In this document: positions 1-6,413 of the stretch, one piece after another
How the letters are laid out: each line of letters opens with the position of its first letter
How positions within the stretch are numbered: the first letter of the stretch is position 1
Assembly (NCBI GenBank): GCA_025935475.1
Contig: JAICVE010000008.1
Location: forward strand, 1-18,856
DNA: 18,856 nt
Direction: 5' to 3'
Origin: Nitrospira sp.
Lineage (GTDB): Bacteria > Nitrospirota > Nitrospiria > Nitrospirales > Nitrospiraceae
Program-made: the position numbers and the translations under genes
Notes under the pieces: model-generated
Database searches by the model: none
What the model was told of the DNA's origin: nothing
The model's input: only the letters and a program-made list of their open reading frames with translations

Positions 1-410
1 GTGAGCACCTGGCCGGGCTGGCATGCACCAGTGAAAGGAGTGGCGGCGTTTTCTACCCGCACCCGAACATCCTTACAGACGAAGTGGAGCGAGCGGTTCC
101 GCAGCATCGCCCCTGGGAGCAATCCTGCCTCGAGCAAAATTTGAAACCCGTTGCAGATGCCCATGACCAAACCGCCGTTCTCTGCAAACTCTTTGACGGC
201 GTTCATCACCGGCGAAAACCTGGCAATGGCTCCAGTACGCAAATAATCTCCATAGGAAAACCCGCCAGGGATAATGATCCCGTCCAGCCCAGATACTGTT
301 GTCTCTTTATGCCAGATCATCTCCACCTGCTGTCCGAGCACGTCCTGAAAGACATACTGACAGTCGTGGTCGCAGTTGCTTCCGGGAAACACAAGGACAC
401 CGATCTTCAC
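1..410 (-). CDS. purQ: PurQ, glutaminase subunit of FGAM synthase (partial, 3' end off the window)
   Basis: Glutamine amidotransferase subunit of phosphoribosylformylglycinamidine synthase. It releases ammonia from glutamine for the PurL subunit in the fourth step of purine synthesis, in the cytoplasm. The visible 136 residues begin MKIGVLVFPGSNCD, the typical PurQ start. The oxyanion-hole stretch IIIPGGFSYGDYLR (about 46-58) is present, and the nucleophile Cys86 lies in VMGICNGFQIL. The catalytic His and Glu would lie in the missing C-terminal part, since the gene runs off the left edge. The start is GTG at 408-410, with AAGGAGAA about six bases upstream. It follows purS by 49 bases on the same strand, so this is the separate PurS/PurQ/PurL type of enzyme. 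purL is presumably beyond the left edge (inference). Confidence 0.96.
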   Translation of the reverse strand, partial: MKIGVLVFPGSNCDHDCQYVFQDVLGQQVEMIWHKETTVSGLDGIIIPGGFSYGDYLRTGAIARFSPVMNAVKEFAENGGLVMGICNGFQILLEAGLLPGAMLRNRSLHFVCKDVRVRVENAATPFTGACQPGQVL

Positions 411-459
411 TTCTTCTCCTTCACCTCTGACAGGATCCGCACGCTGATTCCAAAATACT

Positions 460-699
460 TCACGTCAATTCGTACCGATATTCTTCAATGATCGTATTTG
501 CCAACAGCTTCTCGCACATCTGCTTCACCTGTACCTCGGCTTTTGCCTTGTCGTTCTCGTTCACATCCAATTCCATGTACTTGCCGACCCGAACGTTGGC
601 GGCGTTTTTGAATCCCAGCGAATCGAGCGCATGTTCAATCGCCTTGCCCTGTGGATCCAAGATTCCCTGTTTCAACGTCACATGAATTTTCGCCTTCAC
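460..699 (-). CDS. purS: PurS, small subunit of FGAM synthase
   Basis: PurS is a small protein that bridges PurQ and the short form of PurL in the FGAM synthase complex and helps the transfer of ammonia. The 79-residue length and the pattern (KIHVTLKQGILDPQGKAIEH at the start, then LGFKNAANVRVGKYMELDV) match the family. The start is GTG at 697-699 and overlaps the TGA stop of the upstream membrane-protein gene (GTGA), so translation is probably coupled. Its presence shows that the organism uses the multi-subunit FGAM synthase rather than the fused proteobacterial PurL. Confidence 0.95.
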   Translation of the reverse strand: MKAKIHVTLKQGILDPQGKAIEHALDSLGFKNAANVRVGKYMELDVNENDKAKAEVQVKQMCEKLLANTIIEEYRYELT

Positions 700-914
700 A
701 ATTTGCTCCCCTGCTCACCGGATGCCTTGGTCAACTCGTCGACATACCGTCGAATTCTAAAAATGATCGCTACCGTCGCAATGCCGCCAACGGCAAGGGC
801 TGCAAACGCCCACCGCCACGGTGAATCGTCCAACCGATACGCCATTAGCGCGACGACCCCCGCCCACACGACCACCGCCGCCACCAACCCATAATTCAAA
901 AACGCCTTCAACAT
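696..914 (-). CDS. Small two-helix membrane protein inside the pur operon, function unknown
   Basis: A 72-residue protein that I do not recognise. Two hydrophobic segments (about 7-26 and 34-53) are joined by a short loop with Asp-Asp and Arg/Trp residues. A charged tail follows (RIRRYVDELTKASGEQGSKL). This suggests an inner-membrane hairpin with a cytoplasmic tail. The frame stays open upstream to about 1076, but that extension runs through the repeat-like DNA between here and purC and reads as low-complexity Pro/Arg sequence. I therefore take the ATG at 912-914, which has a purine-rich stretch (GGAAGGAAGAAG) upstream. The gene overlaps purS by four bases, which supports it being a real member of the transcript. 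Any role in purine synthesis is unproven. Confidence 0.72.
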   Translation of the reverse strand: MLKAFLNYGLVAAVVVWAGVVALMAYRLDDSPWRWAFAALAVGGIATVAIIFRIRRYVDELTKASGEQGSKL

Positions 915-1068
915 GCCCTTTTCTTCTTCCTTCCCCCCCAAAGGACAGAGTGGCTTCCTCTTACGGGTGACGGCGAACGGGCGCCGCAGCGCGCGCAGCG
1001 GGGTCCCTACACCAGGCGGGGGTGCGAGCACGCTGGGACTGTTCGCCGACAGGACCCGCTCTTCATCT
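915..1068. repeat. Repeat-like spacer between purC and the membrane-protein gene
   Basis: This 154-base gap is unusually wide for this operon. It contains GC-rich inverted segments: GGCGAAC at 974-980 pairs with GTTCGCC about 60 bases on, and both arms are followed by CAGCG-like sequence. The word at 1024-1040 (GCGAGCACGCTGGGACT) recurs with a two-base deletion at 5066-5080 in the other wide gap of the same operon. It may be a member of a dispersed intergenic repeat family. I see no gene here. Confidence 0.4.
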
Positions 1069-1773
1069 TCAACCACACACCCGCTTCAACACCTCGTGAT
1101 ACGCCTCCTCTATCTTACCCAAATCTTTTCTGAACCGATCCTTGTCCATCGACTCCTTCGTCGCCTGATCCCAGAACCGGCAGGTATCAGGTGAAATCTC
1201 ATCGGCCAAAATCAGCCGGCCGCTGTGCAAGCCGAACTCCAGCTTGAAATCAACCAGGATCATTCCCCTTTCGGCAAAAAACGGCTGTAGGACACTGTTC
1301 ACTTTCAATGCGAGCCGCTTGATTTCCACTAACTGTTCAGGCGTCGCCAGATTCAGGAGGCGCACATGATCATCCGCAATCAGCGGATCCCCCAACGCGT
1401 CGTTCTTGTAATACCACTCGACAATGGGAGGGAGAATCGCCTCCCCCTCCTTCAGGCCCAACCGCTTTGCCAGACTGCCCGCGACCACATTGCGCACGAC
1501 GACTTCAATGGGGACGATCGCGACCTTTTTCGTGAGCATTTCCCGATCGCTCTTCCGCTCCACGAAGTGCGTGGGCACCCCGCTCTGCTCGAGCAAGCGA
1601 AATAACCGCTCCGAGACCTTATTGTTGATGATGCCCTTTTCTACGATCGTCCCCCGCTTCTGCGCATTGAACGCCGTCGCGTCATCCTTGAAGTATTGGA
1701 GAACTTCATCGGGATGTCCGGTGGTGAAGATTTTTTTGGCCTTGCCTTCGTAAATAAGTGTCCCTGTCGCCAT
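1069..1773 (-). CDS. purC: PurC, SAICAR synthetase
   Basis: Phosphoribosylaminoimidazole-succinocarboxamide synthase joins CAIR and aspartate with ATP in the eighth step of purine synthesis. The 234-residue length is typical of bacterial PurC. Visible motifs are YEGKAKKIF near the start (nucleotide-binding loop), VPIEVVVRNVVAGS at 87-100, LVDFKLEFG at 173-181 and the family signature DEISPDTCRFWD at 191-202. The start ATG at 1771-1773 has GGGGAG seven bases upstream. The gene begins 26 bases after the stop of cld. PurB acts on its product SAICAR and is encoded just upstream of cld, so the consecutive enzymes PurC and PurB are separated only by chlorite dismutase. Confidence 0.97.
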   Translation of the reverse strand: MATGTLIYEGKAKKIFTTGHPDEVLQYFKDDATAFNAQKRGTIVEKGIINNKVSERLFRLLEQSGVPTHFVERKSDREMLTKKVAIVPIEVVVRNVVAGSLAKRLGLKEGEAILPPIVEWYYKNDALGDPLIADDHVRLLNLATPEQLVEIKRLALKVNSVLQPFFAERGMILVDFKLEFGLHSGRLILADEISPDTCRFWDQATKESMDKDRFRKDLGKIEEAYHEVLKRVCG

Positions 1774-1799
1774 GGTGTCTCCCCATCGTCTCCAGGCGT

Positions 1800-2594
1800 T
1801 TACTGTGCCAGGATCTCGATGATTTCATCCAATCCCCTGGCCGTGCCGAGCCAGATCGGATGACCAAATCGTCTCGTGTATTGGTATTCTTTCACCTTCT
1901 CGAGTGCCAGGATGAGGCTGTGGAAGTCCTCGAGCTTTGAGGTTTCGAAATACGTAATGAAATCCATATCGTCTAGACCAGTTGAATGGTAGAGTTTGCG
2001 CTTCACCGTCTTATGGTAGGGCAAGGCCGCCTCGGTGTGCTCCTTCATCATGGCCGCGCGCGGCTCCTGGTCTAAGGCCCACCAGTCGGCGCTTTTTCGA
2101 ATGGGAATGACGACGGCATACGGTTTGGCGCCCGGGTCGCTCGCGGTTTTTAAATCAGCCTTCATGTCATCAGGGAACCCCGGCACGTAGTTGGCCCGCT
2201 TGGTCAACCCATGCATGATCCCGGCGACTTTCAATTGCTTTCCAAATGCGCTGCCCTGGAGATCGACCAGAAACTTTTGGATGTCACGCATCTCGTGGGC
2301 ATGGGCGCGAAACAGGATATCCGCATGGTCGGAAAGACCCCGCAACAGATACATGTCGATCGCGATCTTTTCTCGATGCTGCTCCACCACACCCTTCAGT
2401 ACGGTCAAGAGCGCAATGCGCGTGGCCCCTTCTTTCCTCCCCCAGTCATCATTGAAGCTGTAGGCAGCAAAGGTTCCGTAGACGCCAGGATCCGTCAAGA
2501 GTTTTTCGCGGTCGGAAGCCGCAAACGCCCCGTTCGCCCACAGTGACGCGACCAACACAACGATCCCAACGCACCCAGCGTGTTGAACGGTCAT
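1800..2594 (-). CDS. cld: Periplasmic chlorite dismutase (haem b, long pentameric type)
   Basis: Chlorite O2-lyase turns chlorite into chloride and O2 on haem b. The 264-residue product begins with a signal peptide (hydrophobic core 9-20, likely cleaved after Ala-Phe-Ala near residue 25), so the enzyme should be periplasmic. From memory the mature part matches the Nitrospira defluvii enzyme: LLRGLSDHAD, YVPGFP, WWALDQE, KRKLYHSTGLDD and DFITYFET. By that alignment His186 is the proximal haem ligand, Arg199 the distal catalytic arginine (13 residues on, as in known Clds), and Lys167 and Glu236 the hydrogen-bonding partners. All four are present, so activity is expected. The start ATG overlaps the purB stop (ATGA) and purC follows 26 bases after its end. 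In nitrite oxidisers the role is debated: detoxifying chlorite made when nitrite oxidoreductase reduces chlorate, or another haem-based function. Confidence 0.96.
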   Translation of the reverse strand: MTVQHAGCVGIVVLVASLWANGAFAASDREKLLTDPGVYGTFAAYSFNDDWGRKEGATRIALLTVLKGVVEQHREKIAIDMYLLRGLSDHADILFRAHAHEMRDIQKFLVDLQGSAFGKQLKVAGIMHGLTKRANYVPGFPDDMKADLKTASDPGAKPYAVVIPIRKSADWWALDQEPRAAMMKEHTEAALPYHKTVKRKLYHSTGLDDMDFITYFETSKLEDFHSLILALEKVKEYQYTRRFGHPIWLGTARGLDEIIEILAQ

Positions 2595-3919
2595 GACCTT
2601 CCTTTCGTTGGCTTGGAACGTGAGCCGTTTCCGAAGACTCGCTTAAAAATGTCGTCCACATGCCGTAAATAATATTTCGGATTAAAACAGGCAGCAATTT
2701 CGCTCTTCGTGAGATGTTGTGCAACGAAGGGGTCCTTGCTGACCAGCTCCTGCAATCCCCCGGAGCCGTTCCAGGACGCCATCGCATTGCGCTGCACCGT
2801 CTCGTAGGATTCCTTTCGCTGCGCGCCCTTCTCAATGAGCGCCAGCAGGAGCCGCTGCGAGTACACCAAGCCGCCCGTGAGTTCGAGATTGCGCTTCATG
2901 TTGGCGGGATAGACGACGAGGTGCTTGATCAAATCCGTCACCTTGGCCAGCATATAGTCGATGAGAATGGTGCTATCTGGCATGATGACCCGTTCGACCG
3001 ACGAGTGGCTGATGTCCCGCTCGTGCCACAGCGCCACACTCTCCATCGCCGCCAGACTGTTGGACCGGACCAGCCGCGCTAGCCCACAGAGGTTTTCCGA
3101 CACAATCGGATTGCGCTTGTGCGGCATCGCCGACGATCCTTTTTGGCCAGCCGAAAAATACTCTTCGGCTTCCAGCACCTCCGTCCGTTGCAGATGGCGC
3201 ACCTCGGTCGCGATCTTCTCGATCGTCGCCCCAAGCAAGGCGAGGGCCGTCGCATAGGCGGCGTGGCGGTCGCGCTGCACGATCTGGTTGGACACGGGGT
3301 CGACGGTCAGGCCAAGTTTTTCACAGACATACGCTTCGATGTCCGGACCTTGATGCGCGAACGTGCCCATGGCGCCGGAAAGCTTGCCGACGGCGATCTC
3401 CTTGCGCACCTGGTGTAGCCGAGCGAGATGCCGGCTCACTTCCTCGTGCCAGATGGCCAGTTTGAAGCCGAAGGAGATCGGCTCTCCATGGATGCCGTGC
3501 GAGCGGCCGACCATGATCTGCGCCTTGTACCGAAACGCTTGGCGCTTCAGGACGGCCAAAAATCCCTCGACTCCTTCGAGAATCAGGTCCAGCGCCTCGG
3601 TCATCTGGATGGCCAACGAGGTATCGACGATGTCCGAGGAGGTCAATCCCATGTGCAAGAATCGATGCTCAGGCCCAATCGTATCCATCAGCGATTCGAG
3701 GAACGCGATCACGTCATGCTTGGTGATTTGTTCGATCTCGGCGATGCGAGCCACGTCGATCTTCGCCTTTTTACGGATTTTCGCGGCGGTTCCTCGCGGC
3801 GCCTGCCCGGCGCGCTCGAAGGCCGCCGTCGCCTGGAGTTCGACCTCCAGCCAGATCTCGTACTTGTGCTTGAGATCCCAAATGGCCTTCATGTGCGGAC
3901 GGGTATAGCGTTCAATCAT
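2591..3919 (-). CDS. purB: PurB, adenylosuccinate lyase
   Basis: It cleaves fumarate from SAICAR and from adenylosuccinate, acting twice in purine synthesis. The 442-residue length fits the short bacterial type. Landmarks are TKHDV at 67-71, MGLTSSDIVDT at 90-100, GRSHGIHGEP with the general-acid His141, and the fumarase-superfamily signature GSSAMPHKRNP at 261-271, which carries the catalytic serine on the mobile loop. The C-terminus is basic (SRSKPTKGRS). The start ATG at 3917-3919 lies 15 bases after the nusB stop, and the stop overlaps the cld start, so the three genes are almost certainly on one message. Confidence 0.97.
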   Translation of the reverse strand: MIERYTRPHMKAIWDLKHKYEIWLEVELQATAAFERAGQAPRGTAAKIRKKAKIDVARIAEIEQITKHDVIAFLESLMDTIGPEHRFLHMGLTSSDIVDTSLAIQMTEALDLILEGVEGFLAVLKRQAFRYKAQIMVGRSHGIHGEPISFGFKLAIWHEEVSRHLARLHQVRKEIAVGKLSGAMGTFAHQGPDIEAYVCEKLGLTVDPVSNQIVQRDRHAAYATALALLGATIEKIATEVRHLQRTEVLEAEEYFSAGQKGSSAMPHKRNPIVSENLCGLARLVRSNSLAAMESVALWHERDISHSSVERVIMPDSTILIDYMLAKVTDLIKHLVVYPANMKRNLELTGGLVYSQRLLLALIEKGAQRKESYETVQRNAMASWNGSGGLQELVSKDPFVAQHLTKSEIAACFNPKYYLRHVDDIFKRVFGNGSRSKPTKGRS

Positions 3920-3934
3920 ACGAGTCTACAACCC

Positions 3935-4387
3935 TCACCCGTGACGCCTGTCCTGCCGAACAGCCGTTTGCCGTTTCCCTTCCAATTTGGCCTCAGTCAT
4001 CAGCACCTTGTCCAGAATCCCATTCACGAATTTGGCGGCTTCCTCGTCACCAAAATCCCTCGCCAGCTCGATGGCTTCGTTTACCGTCACCTTTGCGGGC
4101 ACTTCGTCCAACCACAGCAGTTCATAGGCACCCAGGCGGAGAATGTTGCGATCCACGATCTGCATTCGGCTGACCGTCCAGTTGGTCGCGTACTTGCCGA
4201 TCAGCGTATCGAGGTCCTTCTTGTGTTCCAACACACCGTTGACCAGTTGCTCGGCGAACGCTTTGACGTCCTCGCTTGCTTTGTACTGTTTCCAGAACTC
4301 GTCAAGGCAGACGCCGGGATTGCCATGAATGTCGTATTGAAACAGGATTTGCAGCGCTCGCTCGCGAGACTGATGGCGAGATCCCAT
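3935..4387 (-). CDS. nusB: NusB, transcription antitermination factor
   Basis: NusB binds boxA RNA with NusE (ribosomal protein S10) and promotes antitermination on rRNA operons. The 150-residue protein is all-helical. It has the family features RERALQILFQYDI at 8-20, MQIVDRNILRLGAYELLW at 75-92 and VNEAIELARDFGDEEAAKFV at 102-121. The last 15 or so residues are basic and probably disordered. The ATG lies two bases after the ribH stop with no clear ribosome binding site, so it is probably translated by coupling to ribH. The ribH-nusB order is common in bacteria and supports both calls. Confidence 0.95.
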   Translation of the reverse strand: MGSRHQSRERALQILFQYDIHGNPGVCLDEFWKQYKASEDVKAFAEQLVNGVLEHKKDLDTLIGKYATNWTVSRMQIVDRNILRLGAYELLWLDEVPAKVTVNEAIELARDFGDEEAAKFVNGILDKVLMTEAKLEGKRQTAVRQDRRHG

Positions 4388-4389
4388 GA

Positions 4390-4935
4390 TCAGGAGGCGC
4401 GCTTTCGCGCTGAACGTCGCGTGGCGCCGTTTTTTCCGACATTGTCCTTCGATGGTGTCGTACCTTCACCGCCCCGAATCATCTGCATCACGGTCGCCAT
4501 CTCGATCGCAGACTTTGCGGCCTCACCTCCGCGATTGAATTTGGTCGGCTCTGCTCGGACGATGGCCTGCGCCACCGTATCGGTCGTCAGCACGCCGAAA
4601 ATAATGGGCACATCGGCGTCCAAGGCCGCCTGTCCGATACCCCGACTCGCCTCCGCGCTGATGTAGTCGAAATGAGGGGTGTCGCCGCGAATCACTGCCC
4701 CGAGACAGATGACGGCATCGAACCGTTGCGTCCCGGCCAAGGTCTTCGCCACGAGCGGGATTTCAAATGCACCGGGCACACGCACGACCTCGATGTCTTC
4801 CGGCACCACGCCGTGCTTCGTCAGTCCCTCAACACAACTGCTCAACAGCTTGCTGGTGACGAATTTATTGAATTTGGAGACGACGATCCCGAACTTTAAT
4901 CCCGTCGCATTATGAGTGCCTTTACGAAGTTTCAT
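4390..4935 (-). CDS. ribH: RibH, 6,7-dimethyl-8-ribityllumazine synthase
   Basis: It condenses the ribityl-aminouracil intermediate with dihydroxybutanone phosphate, the step before riboflavin. The second substrate is made by RibBA just upstream. Motifs are GIVVSKFN near 16-23, RVPGAFEIP at 52-60, GAVIRGDTPHFDYI at 79-92 with catalytic His88, GVLTTDT at 114-120, and Arg127 for phosphate binding. The protein has 181 residues. The roughly 25 beyond the usual end are basic (ATRRSARKRAS) and look like a disordered tail. The frame is open upstream to about 5073, but that part runs through repeat-like DNA and has no family similarity, so I chose the ATG at 4933-4935. The ribosome binding site is weak (AGAGAAAG). 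Confidence 0.95.
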   Translation of the reverse strand: MKLRKGTHNATGLKFGIVVSKFNKFVTSKLLSSCVEGLTKHGVVPEDIEVVRVPGAFEIPLVAKTLAGTQRFDAVICLGAVIRGDTPHFDYISAEASRGIGQAALDADVPIIFGVLTTDTVAQAIVRAEPTKFNRGGEAAKSAIEMATVMQMIRGGEGTTPSKDNVGKNGATRRSARKRAS

Positions 4936-4977
4936 GCAGCTTGTGCTTTCTCTTCTCTCTTCGCCCCACCCCTCGGA

Positions 4978-5092
4978 GGGTGGTTGGGATAGTCCCAAAG
5001 TGCGCGCGTTGATCGAGCACCGACCTTCGTGTGAAAATCTGATCCGACTTTGCGTGCGGCGATCGGCGAGCACGGGGACTACCCAACCGCCC
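4978..5092. repeat. 115-bp element with imperfect terminal inverted repeats in the ribBA-ribH gap
   Basis: The left end at 4978-4996 (GGGTGGTTGGGATAGTCCC) and the right end at 5075-5092 (GGGACTACCCAACCGCCC) are inverted copies with one mismatch and one missing base. A small hairpin (CCACCC/GGGTGG, 4966-4983) overlaps the left end. Inside there is no gene. Near the right end sits GCGAGCACGGGGACT (5066-5080), which also occurs, with two extra bases, in the purC spacer. The right end stops four bases before the ribBA stop codon. I see no clear target-site duplication. It may be a MITE-like or REP-like repeat, or a folded RNA spacer within the operon. Confidence 0.5.
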
Positions 5093-5095
5093 GAC

Positions 5096-6304
5096 TCAAA
5101 CCTTTTTGAGTATGTGTCCTAGTTTTTTCTTTTTGGTCGTCAAATACCTGACATTCCCCGCGTGCGGCTGAATCTCGATCGGTACTCGCTCGACCACTTT
5201 CAACCCGTAGCCTTCGATGCCGACGATCTTTCGTGGGTTATTCGTGATCAGCTTGATCTGATGCAAGCCGAGATTCGCGAGAATCTGGGCGCCGACGCCG
5301 TAATCCCGCAGGTCGGCCTTGAAGCCCAGCTTGAGATTCGCCTCCACCGTGTCGCTGCCCTTATCCTGTAACCCATATGCCCTGATCTTGTTGAGCAGGC
5401 CGATACCACGTCCTTCCTGATTCAAATAGAGCAGTACCCCACGTCCTTCCTTCTGAATGATTTCCATGGCCGCGTGCAGTTGGTCACGACAGTCGCACCG
5501 CAACGACCCCAGTGCATCGGCCGTGAGGCATCCGGAGTGCACCCGCACCAGCGTGGGCGCACCGTTGTCCACCCGCCCTTTGACGAGCGCAATGTGCGTG
5601 ATGTGGTCGATCTCGTTCTCGAATGCGACGGCATCGAATTCTCCGAAGATGGTGGGCAGCCGTGCGCTCGCCATCCGCTTGATGAACGTTTCCCGGCGCA
5701 TGCGGTATTCGATCAGGGCCTTGACCGTCACCATCTTCAGTTTGTGCGCCTTGGCAAATTTGGTGAGTTCGGGCACGCGAGCCATCGTGCCGTCTTCGTT
5801 CATGATCTCGCAGATGACGCCGGCGGGCTGAAGCCCCGCCAGACGCGCCAGGTCGACCGATCCTTCCGTTTGCCCCGCGCGGCGCAAGACGCCGCCCCGT
5901 ACTGACTTCAGCGGAAAGATATGGCCCGGACGCGCCAGGTCTGTCGGCTTTGATTTGGGATCGATCGCCACATGAATCGTCGTGGCACGGTCCGCCGCCG
6001 AAATCCCAGTCGTGATGTCTTTGCGGGCGTCGATCGAGACCGTGAAGGCGGTGCCAAACACTGCTGTATTTTCGACTGCCTGCTGGGGCAAGTGCAGTTC
6101 TTCGACGCGCTCGGGAGTCAGGGCCAGACAGATCAATCCGCGTGCATGCCTGGCCATGAAATTGATGGCCTGAGGGGTCACCTTTTCTGCAGCAATGACC
6201 AGGTCGCCTTCGTTTTCCCGGTCTTCGTCGTCGACCAGGATCACGAATTTGCCCCTCTTGATGTCGCGGACGGCGTCTTCGATATTGTTGAAAGGCTTCG
6301 CCAT
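5096..6304 (-). CDS. ribBA: RibBA, DHBP synthase / GTP cyclohydrolase II
   Basis: A bifunctional enzyme that starts both branches of riboflavin synthesis. The N-terminal RibB domain makes dihydroxybutanone phosphate from ribulose 5-phosphate. The C-terminal RibA domain opens GTP. In the 402-residue form chosen here, the RibB metal/substrate motif DDEDRENEGDL is at 25-35 and GHIFPLKSVRGGVLRRAGQT starts near 127. The RibA zinc cysteines are 259, 270 and 272 (CLTADALGSLRCDC), and EGRGIGL lies at 297-303. Both halves look intact. Homologues start close to MAKPFNNIEDA, so I chose the ATG at 6302-6304. A TTG-linked or ATG start up to 6364 would add 20 residues. It heads the rib-nusB-pur run. Confidence 0.95.
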   Translation of the reverse strand: MAKPFNNIEDAVRDIKRGKFVILVDDEDRENEGDLVIAAEKVTPQAINFMARHARGLICLALTPERVEELHLPQQAVENTAVFGTAFTVSIDARKDITTGISAADRATTIHVAIDPKSKPTDLARPGHIFPLKSVRGGVLRRAGQTEGSVDLARLAGLQPAGVICEIMNEDGTMARVPELTKFAKAHKLKMVTVKALIEYRMRRETFIKRMASARLPTIFGEFDAVAFENEIDHITHIALVKGRVDNGAPTLVRVHSGCLTADALGSLRCDCRDQLHAAMEIIQKEGRGVLLYLNQEGRGIGLLNKIRAYGLQDKGSDTVEANLKLGFKADLRDYGVGAQILANLGLHQIKLITNNPRKIVGIEGYGLKVVERVPIEIQPHAGNVRYLTTKKKKLGHILKKV

Positions 6305-6347
6305 AGCTGAACGGATGAGCGTCAACTCGCGATGGTCAGGGACGAAC

Positions 6348-6353
6348 AATTTA
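6348..6353 (-). promoter_or_regulatory. Possible extended -10 element ahead of ribBA
   Basis: On the minus strand the sequence TGATAAATT gives a TG-extended -10 (TAAATT) about 45 bases before the chosen ribBA start. An A-tract and AT-rich DNA lie upstream, and there is no good -35. It would let the rib-pur run start independently of narK. This is a weak, pattern-based call. Confidence 0.25.
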
Positions 6354-6386
6354 TCATTGAACATCGATGATTAACATGGTTTTTTT

Positions 6387-6413
6387 GGGCCACTTTCCTG
6401 CGGGAAAAGGCCC
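6387..6413 (-). terminator. Hairpin at the narK stop codon
   Basis: GGGCC and GGCCC form the outer stem, and an inner CTTTCC/GGAAAAG stem has one bulge and a four-base loop. It touches the TAG stop of narK (6413-6415). On the minus strand it is followed by a run of A rather than T, so it is not a classic intrinsic terminator. It may still slow read-through or protect the 3' end of narK mRNA. Confidence 0.35.

Noticed and set aside
3428..4666. Long plus-strand open frame (about 412 codons) across purB, nusB and ribH
   Set aside because: It lies opposite three clear genes of known families, and its translation has no recognisable domain. It is an antisense shadow of GC-rich coding DNA.
4936..6412. 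FMN riboswitch for the riboflavin genes
   Set aside because: The conserved RFN sequence blocks are not seen upstream of ribBA or ribH.
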